A stretch of 64,000 nt of DNA. Origin: Lachnospiraceae bacterium 10-1. GTDB taxonomy: Bacteria > Bacillota > Clostridia > Lachnospirales > Lachnospiraceae. Made by a program: the position numbers and the translations under genes. The stretch lies in the NCBI GenBank assembly GCA_000403495.2, contig KE159820.1:95563-159562 (forward strand), in the 5' to 3' direction. This document shows positions 42,544 to 52,328 of the stretch, in pieces; within the stretch, counting starts at the first letter, position 1, and every line of letters begins with the position of its first letter. The notes under the pieces are model-generated. The model ran no database searches and was not told the origin of the DNA. It worked only from the letters and a program-made list of their open reading frames with translations.

Positions 42544-44382
42544 TCACTCATTAAAAAATGCTTCCGGAGAGGCATCCTTCTGGTCAAACAGCGCTTCAAA
42601 CTCTTCTCTTCCAATCTTTTCTTTCTTAAGAAGTTCTTGTGCACAATTATGAAGTACTTCCATATGCTCCAAAATAATTGCTTTCGCCTTGCTATAACAA
42701 TCGTCAATAATCTTCTTTACTTCTCTGTCTATTTCACCGGAAATCAGCTCACTGTGACTCTTAGCATGGGCAAGATCCCTGCCGATAAATACTTCGTCAT
42801 CATCACTGTTATAATTTATCACGCCAATATTTTCAGACATACCATATCTTGTAACCATATCTCTGGCTGCCTTGGTTGCCTTCTTAATATCACTGGAAGC
42901 TCCGGTAGTGATATCGCCAAAAATAATTTCTTCTGCGATCCTTCCACCCAAAGATACCATAATATCCTGCAGCATTTTGCCCTTGGTGATAAACATATCA
43001 TCATTTTCAGGGAGAGGCATAGTATAACCTGCCGCACCTAAGCCTGTAGGAATAATGGAAACCGTATAAACAGGCCCCACATCCGGCAGCACATGGAACA
43101 AAATCGCATGCCCAGCTTCATGATAGGCAGTAATTTTCTTTTCCTTCTCTGTAATAATACGGCTTTTCTTTTCGGCTCCAATTCCTACCTTGATAAAGGA
43201 TTTCTTAATATCCTCCTGAACTACATAGCTTCTGTTTTCTTTAGCAGCTGCGATAGAAGCTTCATTTAAAAGATTCTCTAAATCTGCTCCGGTAAAGCCC
43301 GCTGTTGTCTGGGCAATCTGTTTTAAATCAACATCCTCCGCAAGAGGCTTATTCTTTGCATGTACCTTAAGAATATCTTCTCTGCCTCCCACATCCGGCC
43401 TGTTTACACTGATCTTTCTGTCAAAACGTCCCGGACGCATAATGGCAGGATCTAAAATATCCACCCGGTTGGTTGCTGCCATCACAATAATACCTTCATT
43501 TACGCCAAAGCCATCCATCTCAACAAGCAGCTGATTCAAGGTCTGTTCTCTCTCATCATGGCCGCCGCCCATGCCGGTGCCCCGGCGTCTTGCCACCGCA
43601 TCAATCTCATCTATAAATACAATACAGGGTGAATGCCTTTTTGCCTCTTCAAACAAATCACGCACTCTGGAAGCCCCCACACCTACAAACATCTCTACAA
43701 AATCCGATCCTGAAATACTAAAGAAGGGCACTCCTGCTTCCCCTGCAATTGCCTTCGCCAATAATGTTTTACCTGTACCAGGCGCTCCTTCTAAAAGAAC
43801 CCCTTTAGGAATTCTGGCCCCCACTTTGGTAAATTTTGCAGGTTCCTTTAAAAATTCCACAATTTCTTCCAGTTCTTCCTTTTCTTCCTTAAGACCGGCT
43901 ACATCTTTCAAAGTGATCTTTCCATCACCCATAGAAAGCTTTGCCCTGCTTTTTCCAAAGTTCATCATCTTACTGCTGCCACCCGAACTTTGGCTGTTCA
44001 TCATCACGAAAAAGAACACCATTACAATAATGGCAAGAAGTACCGGGAACACACTGGTTAAAAACCAGCTTTCCTCCTGCACCTTTTTTACATCCGGATC
44101 CAGCCCGTAAGATATAAGGAGCTGCTCTATTTCAGATACATCCGTCACATATAATGTTTTCCCTGCTCCTTCACTTAAAACAAAATCAACTTCTCCTGTG
44201 GGTGTTTCCCTGCTGGGAGAAATACTTGCATATACTACTCTGCCTGCCTCTAAGTCCCTAATCAGCTCACCTCTGGTATACTCAACCCGTCCTCCGTCCA
44301 AAAGACTTGGTATAATCAGCAATGCCAGCAAAAGCAGTACAAGCACAAAATATGCATTATAACCTCTATTTCTCTTATTCAA
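42544..44382 (-). CDS. ftsH: ATP-dependent zinc metalloprotease FtsH
   Basis: A 612-residue membrane protease. Two N-terminal helices flank a short external domain; the AAA module has [30 protein letters not shown] (pore loop) and [12 protein letters not shown]; the protease site is HEAGHAI. It degrades membrane and regulatory proteins. The start is TTG 44382, eight bases after GGAGAGG. It closes the tilS-hpt-ftsH order conserved across Firmicutes. Confidence 0.97.
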   Translation of the reverse strand: MNKRNRGYNAYFVLVLLLLALLIIPSLLDGGRVEYTRGELIRDLEAGRVVYASISPSRETPTGEVDFVLSEGAGKTLYVTDVSEIEQLLISYGLDPDVKKVQEESWFLTSVFPVLLAIIVMVFFFVMMNSQSSGGSSKMMNFGKSRAKLSMGDGKITLKDVAGLKEEKEELEEIVEFLKEPAKFTKVGARIPKGVLLEGAPGTGKTLLAKAIAGEAGVPFFSISGSDFVEMFVGVGASRVRDLFEEAKRHSPCIVFIDEIDAVARRRGTGMGGGHDEREQTLNQLLVEMDGFGVNEGIIVMAATNRVDILDPAIMRPGRFDRKISVNRPDVGGREDILKVHAKNKPLAEDVDLKQIAQTTAGFTGADLENLLNEASIAAAKENRSYVVQEDIKKSFIKVGIGAEKKSRIITEKEKKITAYHEAGHAILFHVLPDVGPVYTVSIIPTGLGAAGYTMPLPENDDMFITKGKMLQDIMVSLGGRIAEEIIFGDITTGASSDIKKATKAARDMVTRYGMSENIGVINYNSDDDEVFIGRDLAHAKSHSELISGEIDREVKKIIDDCYSKAKAIILEHMEVLHNCAQELLKKEKIGREEFEALFDQKDASPEAFFNE

Positions 44383-44425
44383 AATTGCTACCTCTCCTGC
44401 CAGAATAATCCGGCTCTATCTTTCT

Positions 44426-44950
44426 TTACTCAAATTCTACTACCCCTATATAGGGAAGATTTCTATATTTCTGATCGTAGTCCAATCCATATCCTACAAC
44501 AAACTCATCAGGAATCTGAAAGCCAGTATAATCCACGTGCACATCTGCAACTCTCCTCTCCGGCTTATCCAGCAAGGTACAAAGCCTTAAGCTTGCCGGC
44601 TCCCTGTTTTTAAGCATTTCAAGAAGATAACTTAAGGTATGTCCGGAATCCACAATATCCTCTATCACAATCACATCCTTACCCTTTAAGGGCTCATCAA
44701 GATCCTTCACAATTCTGACCACTCCGCTGGACTTTGTATCACTTCCATAACTAGACACTGACATAAAATCCAGAGAAACCGGAACAGTGATCCTCTTTGC
44801 CAGTTCGCACATAAAAAAGCTGCCGCCCTTTAAAACACATACCAAATGAACCTGGCGGCCTTCATAGTCCTTACTGATTTGTTCTCCAATTTCTTTGATC
44901 TTGGAATCCACTTCCTCTTCGGAAAGCAAAACCTTAATTTTTTCAGCCAT
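44426..44950 (-). CDS. hpt: Hypoxanthine phosphoribosyltransferase
   Basis: A 174-residue enzyme with the PRPP-binding motif VIVIEDIVDSGHTL and the flexible-loop SVSSYGSDTKSSG. It salvages hypoxanthine (and usually guanine) to IMP or GMP. It lies between tilS and ftsH, 22 bases after tilS, as in Bacillus subtilis. AAGGAG precedes the ATG. Confidence 0.96.
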   Translation of the reverse strand: MAEKIKVLLSEEEVDSKIKEIGEQISKDYEGRQVHLVCVLKGGSFFMCELAKRITVPVSLDFMSVSSYGSDTKSSGVVRIVKDLDEPLKGKDVIVIEDIVDSGHTLSYLLEMLKNREPASLRLCTLLDKPERRVADVHVDYTGFQIPDEFVVGYGLDYDQKYRNLPYIGVVEFE

Positions 44951-44972
44951 TTACACAGCTCCTTTCGTTACT

Positions 44973-46370
44973 TTAATCCTTATCCAAAATACATACCTGT
45001 AAAATTCTTCGGGTATTTTTCTGTACCTTATAGTACTCACTGATCCGCAGCCCTGGTATCCAGATAACATGAGAGCCTTCTGCAAGCAAAATAATCCTAT
45101 CTCTTTCTTCTTTAGGAATCTTCTCATTTACAAAATAATCCTGCAGGGACTTATGCCCCATTTTTTTATTTATTGTTAAAAAATCTCCCTTTTTCCTTGT
45201 ACGCAAAACTACAGACGAAGTTATTTTATCATAATCAAACCATTTCGTATATGTTTTTTCTGGAATATTTTGAGAATTTGTTTGTGAAAATATTGTAAAT
45301 TCTACTCTTCCAAGCTTTGGAACTTCCAAAACTGACGGTACTGTCACATAATATGTCTCTTCTCTTTCTTTTTTACTACTTTTTCCACCTGGAATTACCT
45401 CTTCCCTTTTTATCATACCCACATCATATTTTTTATAAACTGTAATATGATACGGAAGATGAATCTCCTTACTCCCTGTTCCTTTAAAAAGCGCTTCCAT
45501 GCTCTTTATATGCGCTGCTGTAATATCCTTTCTGCCGCCTGCTGCCTGTTCAATACATAAAAGCAAAATGCGGCTGCGCAGATATTCATCCTCTTTTAAA
45601 AACTCAGGTATTCTAACCAGTATTTCCTCCTGATCAGATATTTGCACACACCTTAATAGTGCTTCTTTTGTCTGTCGTACTACAAACTCTTCCGCTTCCA
45701 GAAGCTGATCCGCCATCCGGTTCATATTAACCACAGCCCCCTGGCAGACCTCCTTTTCAGCATATGTTAAAATATGATGTCTAATGCGGTTTCTGGTGTA
45801 AATATCCTGCTCATTTGTACTGTCCGTACAGAAAGAAATTTTTCTTTCCATCAGCCAGTTTTCTATCTCACTCCGCCTAAGGCACAAAAGAGGACGGATT
45901 ACTTTTCCTTTTACCGGACGAATGCCGCTGCTTCCTGTCAGTCCGGTACCACGAAACATATGAAACAGCATAGTTTCCGCCCGGTCATTACTGTTATGGG
46001 CAACTGCAATCTTTCCTTTTCCTTCTATAAGCTCATTTTCAAATGCTGCATATCTTATACGCCGGCCTTCTTCCTCCACAGACAAGCCATTTTGCTTTGC
46101 ACTTTCTTTCACATTTTTTTCCACCAGTTTAAAGGGAATATTTCTTTCCATACACAGCTTTCTTACAAAATCAGCATCTTCCACTGCTTCTTTACGGATG
46201 CCATGATTCACATGCACTACTTTTAATGTAAACGGAATCTGTTTTCTGATTTCCAACAGCATAAAAAGGAGGCAGACAGAATCTGCGCCTCCTGAAATTC
46301 CGGCCACTATATTATCCCCCGGCTCAATCATCTTATATTGATTGATATAACTCAGCACTTTTTTTATCAT
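44973..46370 (-). CDS. tilS: tRNA(Ile)-lysidine synthetase TilS
   Basis: A 465-residue enzyme that makes lysidine at the wobble base of the AUA-reading tRNA-Ile. The N-terminal PP-loop is GISGGADSVCLLF; HVNHGIR and AHNSNDRAETMLFHMFRGTGL follow, and the C-terminal region has WIPGLRISEYYKV. No convincing ribosome site precedes the ATG, which is unusual for this segment; the start could be elsewhere. It lies between spoIIE and hpt. Confidence 0.94.
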   Translation of the reverse strand: MIKKVLSYINQYKMIEPGDNIVAGISGGADSVCLLFMLLEIRKQIPFTLKVVHVNHGIRKEAVEDADFVRKLCMERNIPFKLVEKNVKESAKQNGLSVEEEGRRIRYAAFENELIEGKGKIAVAHNSNDRAETMLFHMFRGTGLTGSSGIRPVKGKVIRPLLCLRRSEIENWLMERKISFCTDSTNEQDIYTRNRIRHHILTYAEKEVCQGAVVNMNRMADQLLEAEEFVVRQTKEALLRCVQISDQEEILVRIPEFLKEDEYLRSRILLLCIEQAAGGRKDITAAHIKSMEALFKGTGSKEIHLPYHITVYKKYDVGMIKREEVIPGGKSSKKEREETYYVTVPSVLEVPKLGRVEFTIFSQTNSQNIPEKTYTKWFDYDKITSSVVLRTRKKGDFLTINKKMGHKSLQDYFVNEKIPKEERDRIILLAEGSHVIWIPGLRISEYYKVQKNTRRILQVCILDKD

Positions 46371-46408
46371 ACTTTATAATATAGCGAAACTAAAAGGAAA
46401 AGTCAAAG

Positions 46409-47614
46409 CTAGTCCTCTTTTTTCCATATTCCAATTACCAGAATTGTCATATCATCCCTGATATGACCTTTGCACTGGTGAATACAGAAATTTAAAATTG
46501 CATTGGCCATTTCACCTGGGTTTTCCAAATTGGTACTGCCGATTAATTCTGACAGCATGTCCTCTCCAATCCCCTGGGAGAGTGCATCAAGCACACCATC
46601 TGAAACCATAACGATATAATCCCCATCCATAAGAGTTCTTCCCACTGCTTCCATATCGGGCCTTTGGAAAATTCCTAAAGGAAGATTTCCTGAAGAAATC
46701 CTGTCTACCAGATGCTGCCTTTTAATATAAGAGCTTGCGCTTCCTACCTTTACAAACCGGCATTCACCACAATATAAATCAACGCTGCACAGATCCAGCG
46801 TAGACATATTGGAATTATCCTCTCCCGTAAGCAGGGCGCTGTTAATCATCTGAATTGCCATATCCATCTGAAACCCTGCTTCCAGAAACTTTTCCATTAA
46901 TTCCACCACCATAGTACTGTCACTGCAAGCCTTCTCTCCCGAACCCATGCCATCGGAAAGAACCGCTGTAAGATTTCCCTGCTCCGTTTCAAAAAAAGCG
47001 TAATTATCCCCTGAAATTTTCTCTGTCTCTTTTACAGCTTTTGCAATTCCAGTAAGTACATGGAATCTGGCCTCTTCCACATAATAAAAAGTCTGCCATT
47101 CATTCCCTATGAAAAAGGCGTTGTCCTGCGCACCGGTCAGACGCATATTTAAAAGCACTGATAATAAATCTCCAAGATCCTCCGCAGAAAGTGTATTTTT
47201 CTTGACAGTCCGTATCGTAAGGGATATTTCCATCCTCTGCGCTTCATTTTCTATCAAATACAAACTTTTGATCTGTATATCCACTTCTTTAAGAGCATGG
47301 GCAATCTGCTTAAACCGGCGTTCCCCCAAAGGGACACATCTTCTGGTCTCATCGGCAAGCTGCGTCATAATTTTTGCCATTTCCTCCAAATGCTCTATCA
47401 TCAAATCCTTATTTTCATTCAGGCGTTTCTGCCATATGTAATCTTTTCTGTCTGTTTCCACCGTTCTTTTTATTTCTTCCCTGTTGTTTTCCGTTTCCCT
47501 AAAACTTTCTGCCAGTTCCCTGATGGAGTCTGCATAAGTAAGCAGCTTTCTCCTTCCATATTCCGGTAGTATGCTGTTAAATTCTTCCTTTTCAACTGAT
47601 ATCTGCTTTTTCAT
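46409..47614 (-). CDS. spoIIE: SpoIIE-type PP2C phosphatase lacking the membrane domain
   Basis: A 401-residue protein. Residues about 1-200 form a helical regulatory region; the C-terminal half is the SpoIIE PP2C phosphatase (SGDNYAFFE, AVLSDGMGSGEKA, STLDLCSVDL, IVMVSDGVLDAL). In Bacillus SpoIIE dephosphorylates SpoIIAA to activate sigma-F in the forespore and is anchored by ten N-terminal helices. Those helices are absent, and no frame upstream encodes them. Position between divIC and tilS is the normal spoIIE place. I start at ATG 47614, preceded by GGAGG. Confidence 0.9.
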   Translation of the reverse strand: MKKQISVEKEEFNSILPEYGRRKLLTYADSIRELAESFRETENNREEIKRTVETDRKDYIWQKRLNENKDLMIEHLEEMAKIMTQLADETRRCVPLGERRFKQIAHALKEVDIQIKSLYLIENEAQRMEISLTIRTVKKNTLSAEDLGDLLSVLLNMRLTGAQDNAFFIGNEWQTFYYVEEARFHVLTGIAKAVKETEKISGDNYAFFETEQGNLTAVLSDGMGSGEKACSDSTMVVELMEKFLEAGFQMDMAIQMINSALLTGEDNSNMSTLDLCSVDLYCGECRFVKVGSASSYIKRQHLVDRISSGNLPLGIFQRPDMEAVGRTLMDGDYIVMVSDGVLDALSQGIGEDMLSELIGSTNLENPGEMANAILNFCIHQCKGHIRDDMTILVIGIWKKED

Positions 47615-47776
47615 AATAGCTGCTTCCTCCTGTAACGGATTATACAAAACAGTGAACACACAGTTTGTCAAAAGCAGGCAGCAAAAACGGAAAATTTATT
47701 GACAAAAAGCAACAGCTTCTTTGCTTTGCAAAGTTCTTATACATAAATTCAAAAAGCAGACACCTTACATGTCTGC

Positions 47777-48082
47777 TTATTGCTCATCTTTAAATAAAAT
47801 TTCTCCCTCATACACCAAACCAAGTTTATCCCTTGCCACTTCCTCAATGTATTTCTTAGTATGTGTATAGGTTTCAAATTCCTCTATTTCCTTTGCACGC
47901 TCTTCCTCTGCTGCAATCTGCTCCTCTAAAGCCGCCTCTTTCTGCCTGTAGGTCTCCCTCTTTGCCATTAATTCCACGCTGTTACAGGCTACTACGATCA
48001 GCATCATGATCACAACAATGGAAACCAGAAACATGCCAAAGCGGTTTTGACGCTTTTTCCTGTATGCTGCTTTCCTTGCCAT
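47777..48082 (-). CDS. divIC: Septum formation protein, DivIC/FtsB type
   Basis: A 101-residue bitopic protein: basic N-terminus (ARKAAYRKKRQNR), one membrane helix (about 15-33), then a coiled coil (KREAAL-type heptads) and KKYIEEVARDKLGLVYEGE, the family's conserved end. It acts in the divisome with DivIB and FtsL. It lies between yabQ and spoIIE, as in Bacillus subtilis. Confidence 0.92.
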   Translation of the reverse strand: MARKAAYRKKRQNRFGMFLVSIVVIMMLIVVACNSVELMAKRETYRQKEAALEEQIAAEEERAKEIEEFETYTHTKKYIEEVARDKLGLVYEGEILFKDEQ

Positions 48083-48148
48083 ATTTATACCATGCCCTTC
48101 CCAAATGAGCCTTTCCTATTTGGAAGTTTCCTCCAAATAAAAACAGGC

Positions 48149-48637
48149 TTACCGTTTACATAATACTATTTTAAGTAATTTGATTCTGCCCGTCAACTTG
48201 TTTTTCAAACATCTACAGACCTTCCTGCTCTTTTTAGATGAATGTCTGTATGCAAGAAGCACTTTTCTGCCCCCGGCTTTAAATGGCCGAAACAAAAATG
48301 AAAAAATACGCCTTAGTACAGAGACCACACGTCCAATAAGCTTTGATACAACGTTAACAATTGTTACGCTGATGCTTAATTTATAAACAATCATTCCCAA
48401 AGACGCGCCAAACACTGCAAACCAGCGTAATATCCCGTTATTTTCCTCATAAAGCATATAAAATACGCCTATGGCACAGGCAATCCAGAAAATCAAATCT
48501 TCAATTGAGATTAAAAACAGGCTGTGGCGGATCAGCCGGCGCAGAATCAAAAATCCATCATATATAAAAGTAATAATGATTCCCATGAGAAAAGAATGCA
48601 GTAAAAAAGTTACTTCATTTACAATATTCTGGCTCAT
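48149..48637 (-). CDS. yabQ: Spore cortex biosynthesis protein YabQ
   Basis: A 162-residue protein with several membrane helices in its first 100 residues (VNEVTFLLHSFLMGIIITFIYDGFLILRR, FWIACAIGVFYMLYEENNGILRWF) and a basic tail. YabQ is needed for cortex formation in Bacillus. I prefer ATG 48637 over GTG 48643 because AGG lies five bases upstream. It follows yabP by a few bases. Confidence 0.88.
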   Translation of the reverse strand: MSQNIVNEVTFLLHSFLMGIIITFIYDGFLILRRLIRHSLFLISIEDLIFWIACAIGVFYMLYEENNGILRWFAVFGASLGMIVYKLSISVTIVNVVSKLIGRVVSVLRRIFSFLFRPFKAGGRKVLLAYRHSSKKSRKVCRCLKNKLTGRIKLLKIVLCKR

Positions 48638-48643
48638 ATACAC

Positions 48644-48931
48644 CTACTTAAATAATCTGCTAAGCAGAGATTCCCCTTTTGATCCCAAACTGGACTGCTC
48701 CGAATAAGTAAAGCTGTCAATTCTCCCGTCAACATCCACCTCACCCTTATCCAGCGTTAATCTGTTTACATGAAGTTCATTTCCCTTAATCATAAGCATT
48801 CCCTGATCTGTTTCCAAAATAATCTCATTTTCATCAAAAGACAAAACATCACTGACTCCTGTCAAATTACATGTCCTTCTATTATTCAGTATCAGCTTAT
48901 GGGCCCGCTTACTTGCATTTAAGTCTTCCAT
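48644..48931 (-). CDS. yabP: Sporulation protein YabP
   Basis: A 95-residue protein with the YabP/YqfC core: HKLILNNRRTCNLTGVSDVLSFDENEIILETDQGMLMIKGNELHVNRL. Family members are sigma-E-controlled and act at the forespore surface. I start at ATG 48931, five bases after GGAGG. It is followed at once by yabQ. Confidence 0.93.
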   Translation of the reverse strand: MEDLNASKRAHKLILNNRRTCNLTGVSDVLSFDENEIILETDQGMLMIKGNELHVNRLTLDKGEVDVDGRIDSFTYSEQSSLGSKGESLLSRLFK

Positions 48932-49050
48932 ACAATCCTCCTTGTTTTGCAAAGCAAAATAAAACTGCCATTGCAGGAGCAGAGGATTTCCTCCATCTCC
49001 TATAAAAGATTATATTAAGGAAATGGAATTTATAGACTAATATTTTCAAC

Positions 49051-49290
49051 TTATATATAGCGGAACAATTCTTTTGCCTCTTCTTTTTTTACTGTCTCCT
49101 GCACACTTAAAACCTCTACCTTCACATCCTTATTTCCAAATGCAATTGTGATAATATCTCCCTGTTTTACATTGGCAGAAGCCTTTGCAGGCTTGTCATT
49201 TATCATTACTCTTCCCGCATCACATGCCTCATTTGCAACTGTTCTTCTCTTGATCAGACGGGAAACCTTTAAATATTTATCAAGTCTCAT
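49051..49290 (-). CDS. rqcP: S4-domain RNA-binding protein RqcP (YabO)
   Basis: A 79-residue S4 protein (MRLDKYLKVSRLIKRRTVANEACDAGRVMINDKPAKAS). RqcP assists RqcH in adding alanine tails to stalled chains on 50S subunits. Position between hup and yabP matches yabO of Bacillus subtilis. Confidence 0.93.
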   Translation of the reverse strand: MRLDKYLKVSRLIKRRTVANEACDAGRVMINDKPAKASANVKQGDIITIAFGNKDVKVEVLSVQETVKKEEAKELFRYI

Positions 49291-49317
49291 AATTATCCTT
49301 TCTCTATAAACGCAAAA

Positions 49318-49338
49318 GGACCTGCAAAATGCAGGTCC
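49318..49338 (-). terminator. Terminator after hup
   Basis: GGACCTGC (49318-49325) pairs with GCAGGTCC (49331-49338) around a five-base loop, and TTTT follows on the minus strand. It should end most hup transcripts and let a minority continue into rqcP-yabP. Confidence 0.85.
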
Positions 49339-49352
49339 CTAAGATGCCTTAC

Positions 49353-49628
49353 TTATTCGTTAATCATATCCTTTAAAGCCTTGCCAGCTTTAAACTTGGG
49401 AGCTTTGGAAGCTGCGATAGACATAACCTCACCAGTCTGAGGGTTTCTGCCTTCTCTAGCTGCTCTCTTGGATACTTCGAAAGTACCAAAACCAACTAAC
49501 TGAACCTTTCCATCTTTCTTTAATTCTTCTGAAACAACATCAGTAAAAGCCTTTAAAGCCTTTTCTGCATCCTTCTTGGATAATCCAGCCTGATCTGCCA
49601 TAGCAGCTACTAATTCTGTTTTGTTCAT
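49353..49628 (-). CDS. hup: DNA-binding protein HU
   Basis: A 91-residue HU protein: MNKTELVAAMADQAGLSKKDAEKALKAF, GFGTFEVSKRAAREGRNPQTGE (DNA-binding arm) and PKFKAGKALKD. It is a nucleoid protein expected to be abundant; it has a strong promoter, a GAGGAGG box and its own terminator. Confidence 0.97.
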   Translation of the reverse strand: MNKTELVAAMADQAGLSKKDAEKALKAFTDVVSEELKKDGKVQLVGFGTFEVSKRAAREGRNPQTGEVMSIAASKAPKFKAGKALKDMINE

Positions 49629-49694
49629 TTCGAACTCCTCCTCTTAATTATGAGTGTTTTTTCACAGATGTCTCTTTTGAAACGTCTGTATATA

Positions 49695-49723
49695 TATATA
49701 TCGTCTTTACTTATGTTTGTCAA
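49695..49723 (-). promoter_or_regulatory. Promoter of hup
   Basis: On the minus strand consensus TTGACA (49718-49723) is 17 bases from TATATA (49695-49700), followed by a long AT repeat. A strong promoter fits the abundance of HU. Confidence 0.75.
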
Positions 49724-49797
49724 GGTAAAATTGTGCTTTTTTACAGATTTTATGCGGTTTTCGGGATTTTCTCCCTCTCAGCCTTTAAATAATCCGG

Positions 49798-51216
49798 CTA
49801 CCCATTGGTGCCTGAAGCAGAATTTCCGCTTACCGAATTGCCGCTTACAGAATTACCGCTTACCGTATTATTGCTTCCACTTGTATTCCCATTTCCGTTT
49901 TCATTCTGTCCATTGACAGAGTTACCGCTTACTGTATTATTCTCACGCTCTAAATCAGGAAATGCATATGTTACATCATTTTTATCATCCACTACAGTAA
50001 TTCCGTAGCTTCTTGTAATATATCCCGTTTTCCTTAAGGTAATCGTATGATCTCCAGCTGTCTTATTATAAGTCACCGGTGCAATTCCCATATACAGGTT
50101 ATCCTGATAAACCTCCGCCCCTATAGGACTCTCAATTGTAATTGTGGGCTCCTCTTTTTCACTGGAAAAAATATCATTTCCTGAAATGTCGGATTCTTCC
50201 TCCAGCGTCATTCTGACTGTGTTCACTCCGTCCTCTATCTGGAAATACTGGGAAAGGGAATCATACCCGGAGGCTGTGGCAGTAACCAGATGAAGTCCCA
50301 GCGGCAGTCTGGCTGAGCGGCTGGTATCGATCTTCACATCATCCACATAAACCACTGCTGTGGAGGGCGTAATTGCAAATTTCACAGATGCATCCTGAAT
50401 CTTCGCTACTTCAATATCCCCAAGATCCAAAATCGTCTCTTTGTTCCTCTCTATCTGAATTTCCCTGGATTCGTCAATCCCTTCTCCAGTAATCCTGACT
50501 GTATAGCTTCCTTCCGGAACAGTGATCAGCATATCAGGAGCAATTTGTGATATTACAGTTTGTCCCACTTCAATAAAGCTGCCCAAAACTGCCTCATCAT
50601 TTTTAATATCCAGGTAACCATGTCCTTTTTCCACGGTAATACTCATAATGCTGTGTCCTTTTCCACGAATGGTAAGCACATCCTGATTAATTATCTGAGC
50701 CGCATCAATCACATCACCCTCTGCAAACACCAATACCTTATTATCAATGCTGAATGTTTCATCCCCAATAGAGGCATTTCCGTTTCCAATATTTAAATTG
50801 TACTTGGTCACACCTTCAAAACTCCATGCGTCTTGGGAAAGTGTAATAGAACCAGCCCTCTCCAGCTCACTGTTATAAGTAATTTCTGCAATGTCCCCCG
50901 GCTTTAGCTGGGCAATGCTCATTGCATTTTCATACTTATCCTGTATTACTGTAGCGCCATTATATCCAATATCCCTGTTTTCATTCCGGTTAATAAGGTA
51001 CATGCTGATTTTCTGATCCTCTTCATTTACGGATCGTATAATTACAGATGCTGTGGAAGTATATATATTTACTTTTTCTTCTTCCACGCCATTTTCATAG
51101 GCACTCTCAAAAGACGATTCCTGTGCCATACTGGCAGCGCTGCATCCGGTAAGCACCAGGCAGACTCCGCATAAAACCGACTTTATTATCTTTTGTATTT
51201 TATCCTTTAAGTTCAT
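49798..51216 (-). CDS. PEGA-domain lipoprotein with low-complexity tail
   Basis: A 472-residue surface lipoprotein. The signal peptide ends in a lipobox (LTGC). The middle has two PEGA-like repeats (SVKFAITPSTAVVYVDDVKIDTS...LPLGLHLVTATASGYDS and TITIESPIGAEVYQDNLYMGIAPVTYNKTAGDHTITLRKTGY, here shown in part). The last 50 residues are Asn/Ser/Gly repeats of the type VSGNS and NNTVSG. PEGA domains are thought to bind surface carbohydrate. The role here is unknown. Confidence 0.85.
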   Translation of the reverse strand: MNLKDKIQKIIKSVLCGVCLVLTGCSAASMAQESSFESAYENGVEEEKVNIYTSTASVIIRSVNEEDQKISMYLINRNENRDIGYNGATVIQDKYENAMSIAQLKPGDIAEITYNSELERAGSITLSQDAWSFEGVTKYNLNIGNGNASIGDETFSIDNKVLVFAEGDVIDAAQIINQDVLTIRGKGHSIMSITVEKGHGYLDIKNDEAVLGSFIEVGQTVISQIAPDMLITVPEGSYTVRITGEGIDESREIQIERNKETILDLGDIEVAKIQDASVKFAITPSTAVVYVDDVKIDTSRSARLPLGLHLVTATASGYDSLSQYFQIEDGVNTVRMTLEEESDISGNDIFSSEKEEPTITIESPIGAEVYQDNLYMGIAPVTYNKTAGDHTITLRKTGYITRSYGITVVDDKNDVTYAFPDLERENNTVSGNSVNGQNENGNGNTSGSNNTVSGNSVSGNSVSGNSASGTNG

Positions 51217-51297
51217 ATTCTTTTCCCTATACCTTTAAACAATACTTCACCCTCATTGTCAAGTATATCACGTAAATGCAAAGAAGAAAATATAAAA

Positions 51298-52272
51298 CTA
51301 CACTCCATACCGGTATTTATATTTTTCCAGAAAACATTGTTTTTCTTTTTCCTGGTCAATTACTTTGACCAGTTTCTCCAAATTCTTTCCGGGAATCCAT
51401 GCTTTGCCGGAATTATAGTAAAAGTTAACTATCTTCCAAAATTTTTCAGGATAAGCCAGACGATAATACAATTGCCGGTATTCTTCTTTTTCCAACTGCC
51501 TTTCCAAATGATAAGAATTAATTATGTCAAACCCTGTGGTTTCATCCCAGTTATTCTTTTCCAAAAGTTTCCTCATAAATAAATACAAATCTCTAACAGG
51601 ACTGTCAGGAATGCATTTTTCAAAATTAACCAGCTTCATCCGGGCATCTGTAACAATGATATTATGATGCTGATAATCTCCATGACAGATGAAATATAAA
51701 CTGCCTTCCTTTTGATAAAAACGCAGCTCCTCCGTAATCTGCAGTGCAAGGTTAAAAAAGTAATCATAGCTTTTCATAAGGCAGATTTCAAAATCGGTTT
51801 TCTGGCTTCTTCCCTTTATAAACTTTCTGACCTTGCGCAGTTCCTTGTTATGCTTTTCAAATTCCAAATGTGCAGGATGAAGCAATATGCCTCCTAAAAA
51901 GTCTTCTGTTACCTGGGAAGCCTTATGCAGCTTTGCCAATGTCTGTACTGCAAGCCTGCACTCCTCCATATCCCTTACATTACATTCCCTGCCATCAAAA
52001 TAAGTCTTAAGAATATAAGAATTTCCCTCCTGATCCTGCGTAATCAGCTCCTGATCCTTATTCCTAAGAATACTTTCCACATGTTCAAATCCGTTTTCCT
52101 TCACCAGGGTAAGCAGTGCATCCTGAAAAAGGACTTTTTCCTTATGTCCGGCGTATTCCTTTAATACAAGAATCCCCTTATCCGTTTCACAAAGAATAGC
52201 GCCCCGTCCCTTCCAGGTCCGAAGCACCTCTATATCATAATTGTCCAGCAGACTGACGCTTCTGTCATTCAC
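51298..52272 (-). CDS. CotS-family spore coat kinase-like protein
   Basis: A 324-residue protein with a protein-kinase-like phosphotransferase fold. FICHGDYQHHNIIV is the Brenner-type catalytic motif; LVNFEKC stands where DFD would chelate metal, as in several CotS-family proteins. CotS/YutH/YsxE proteins are spore-coat associated in Bacillus; their substrates are unclear. I start at GTG 52272, eight bases after GGGGG. Confidence 0.82.
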   Translation of the reverse strand: MNDRSVSLLDNYDIEVLRTWKGRGAILCETDKGILVLKEYAGHKEKVLFQDALLTLVKENGFEHVESILRNKDQELITQDQEGNSYILKTYFDGRECNVRDMEECRLAVQTLAKLHKASQVTEDFLGGILLHPAHLEFEKHNKELRKVRKFIKGRSQKTDFEICLMKSYDYFFNLALQITEELRFYQKEGSLYFICHGDYQHHNIIVTDARMKLVNFEKCIPDSPVRDLYLFMRKLLEKNNWDETTGFDIINSYHLERQLEKEEYRQLYYRLAYPEKFWKIVNFYYNSGKAWIPGKNLEKLVKVIDQEKEKQCFLEKYKYRYGV

Positions 52273-52328
52273 AGTGATTACCCCCAATTTGTGTCATATC
52301 CTATCATATGAGTAACCACTATAAAGTA

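Noticed and set aside
51298..52272. CotS-like protein as an antibiotic phosphotransferase
   Set aside because: It has the shared phosphotransferase fold, but the DFD-type motif is altered and it lies among spore and housekeeping genes.
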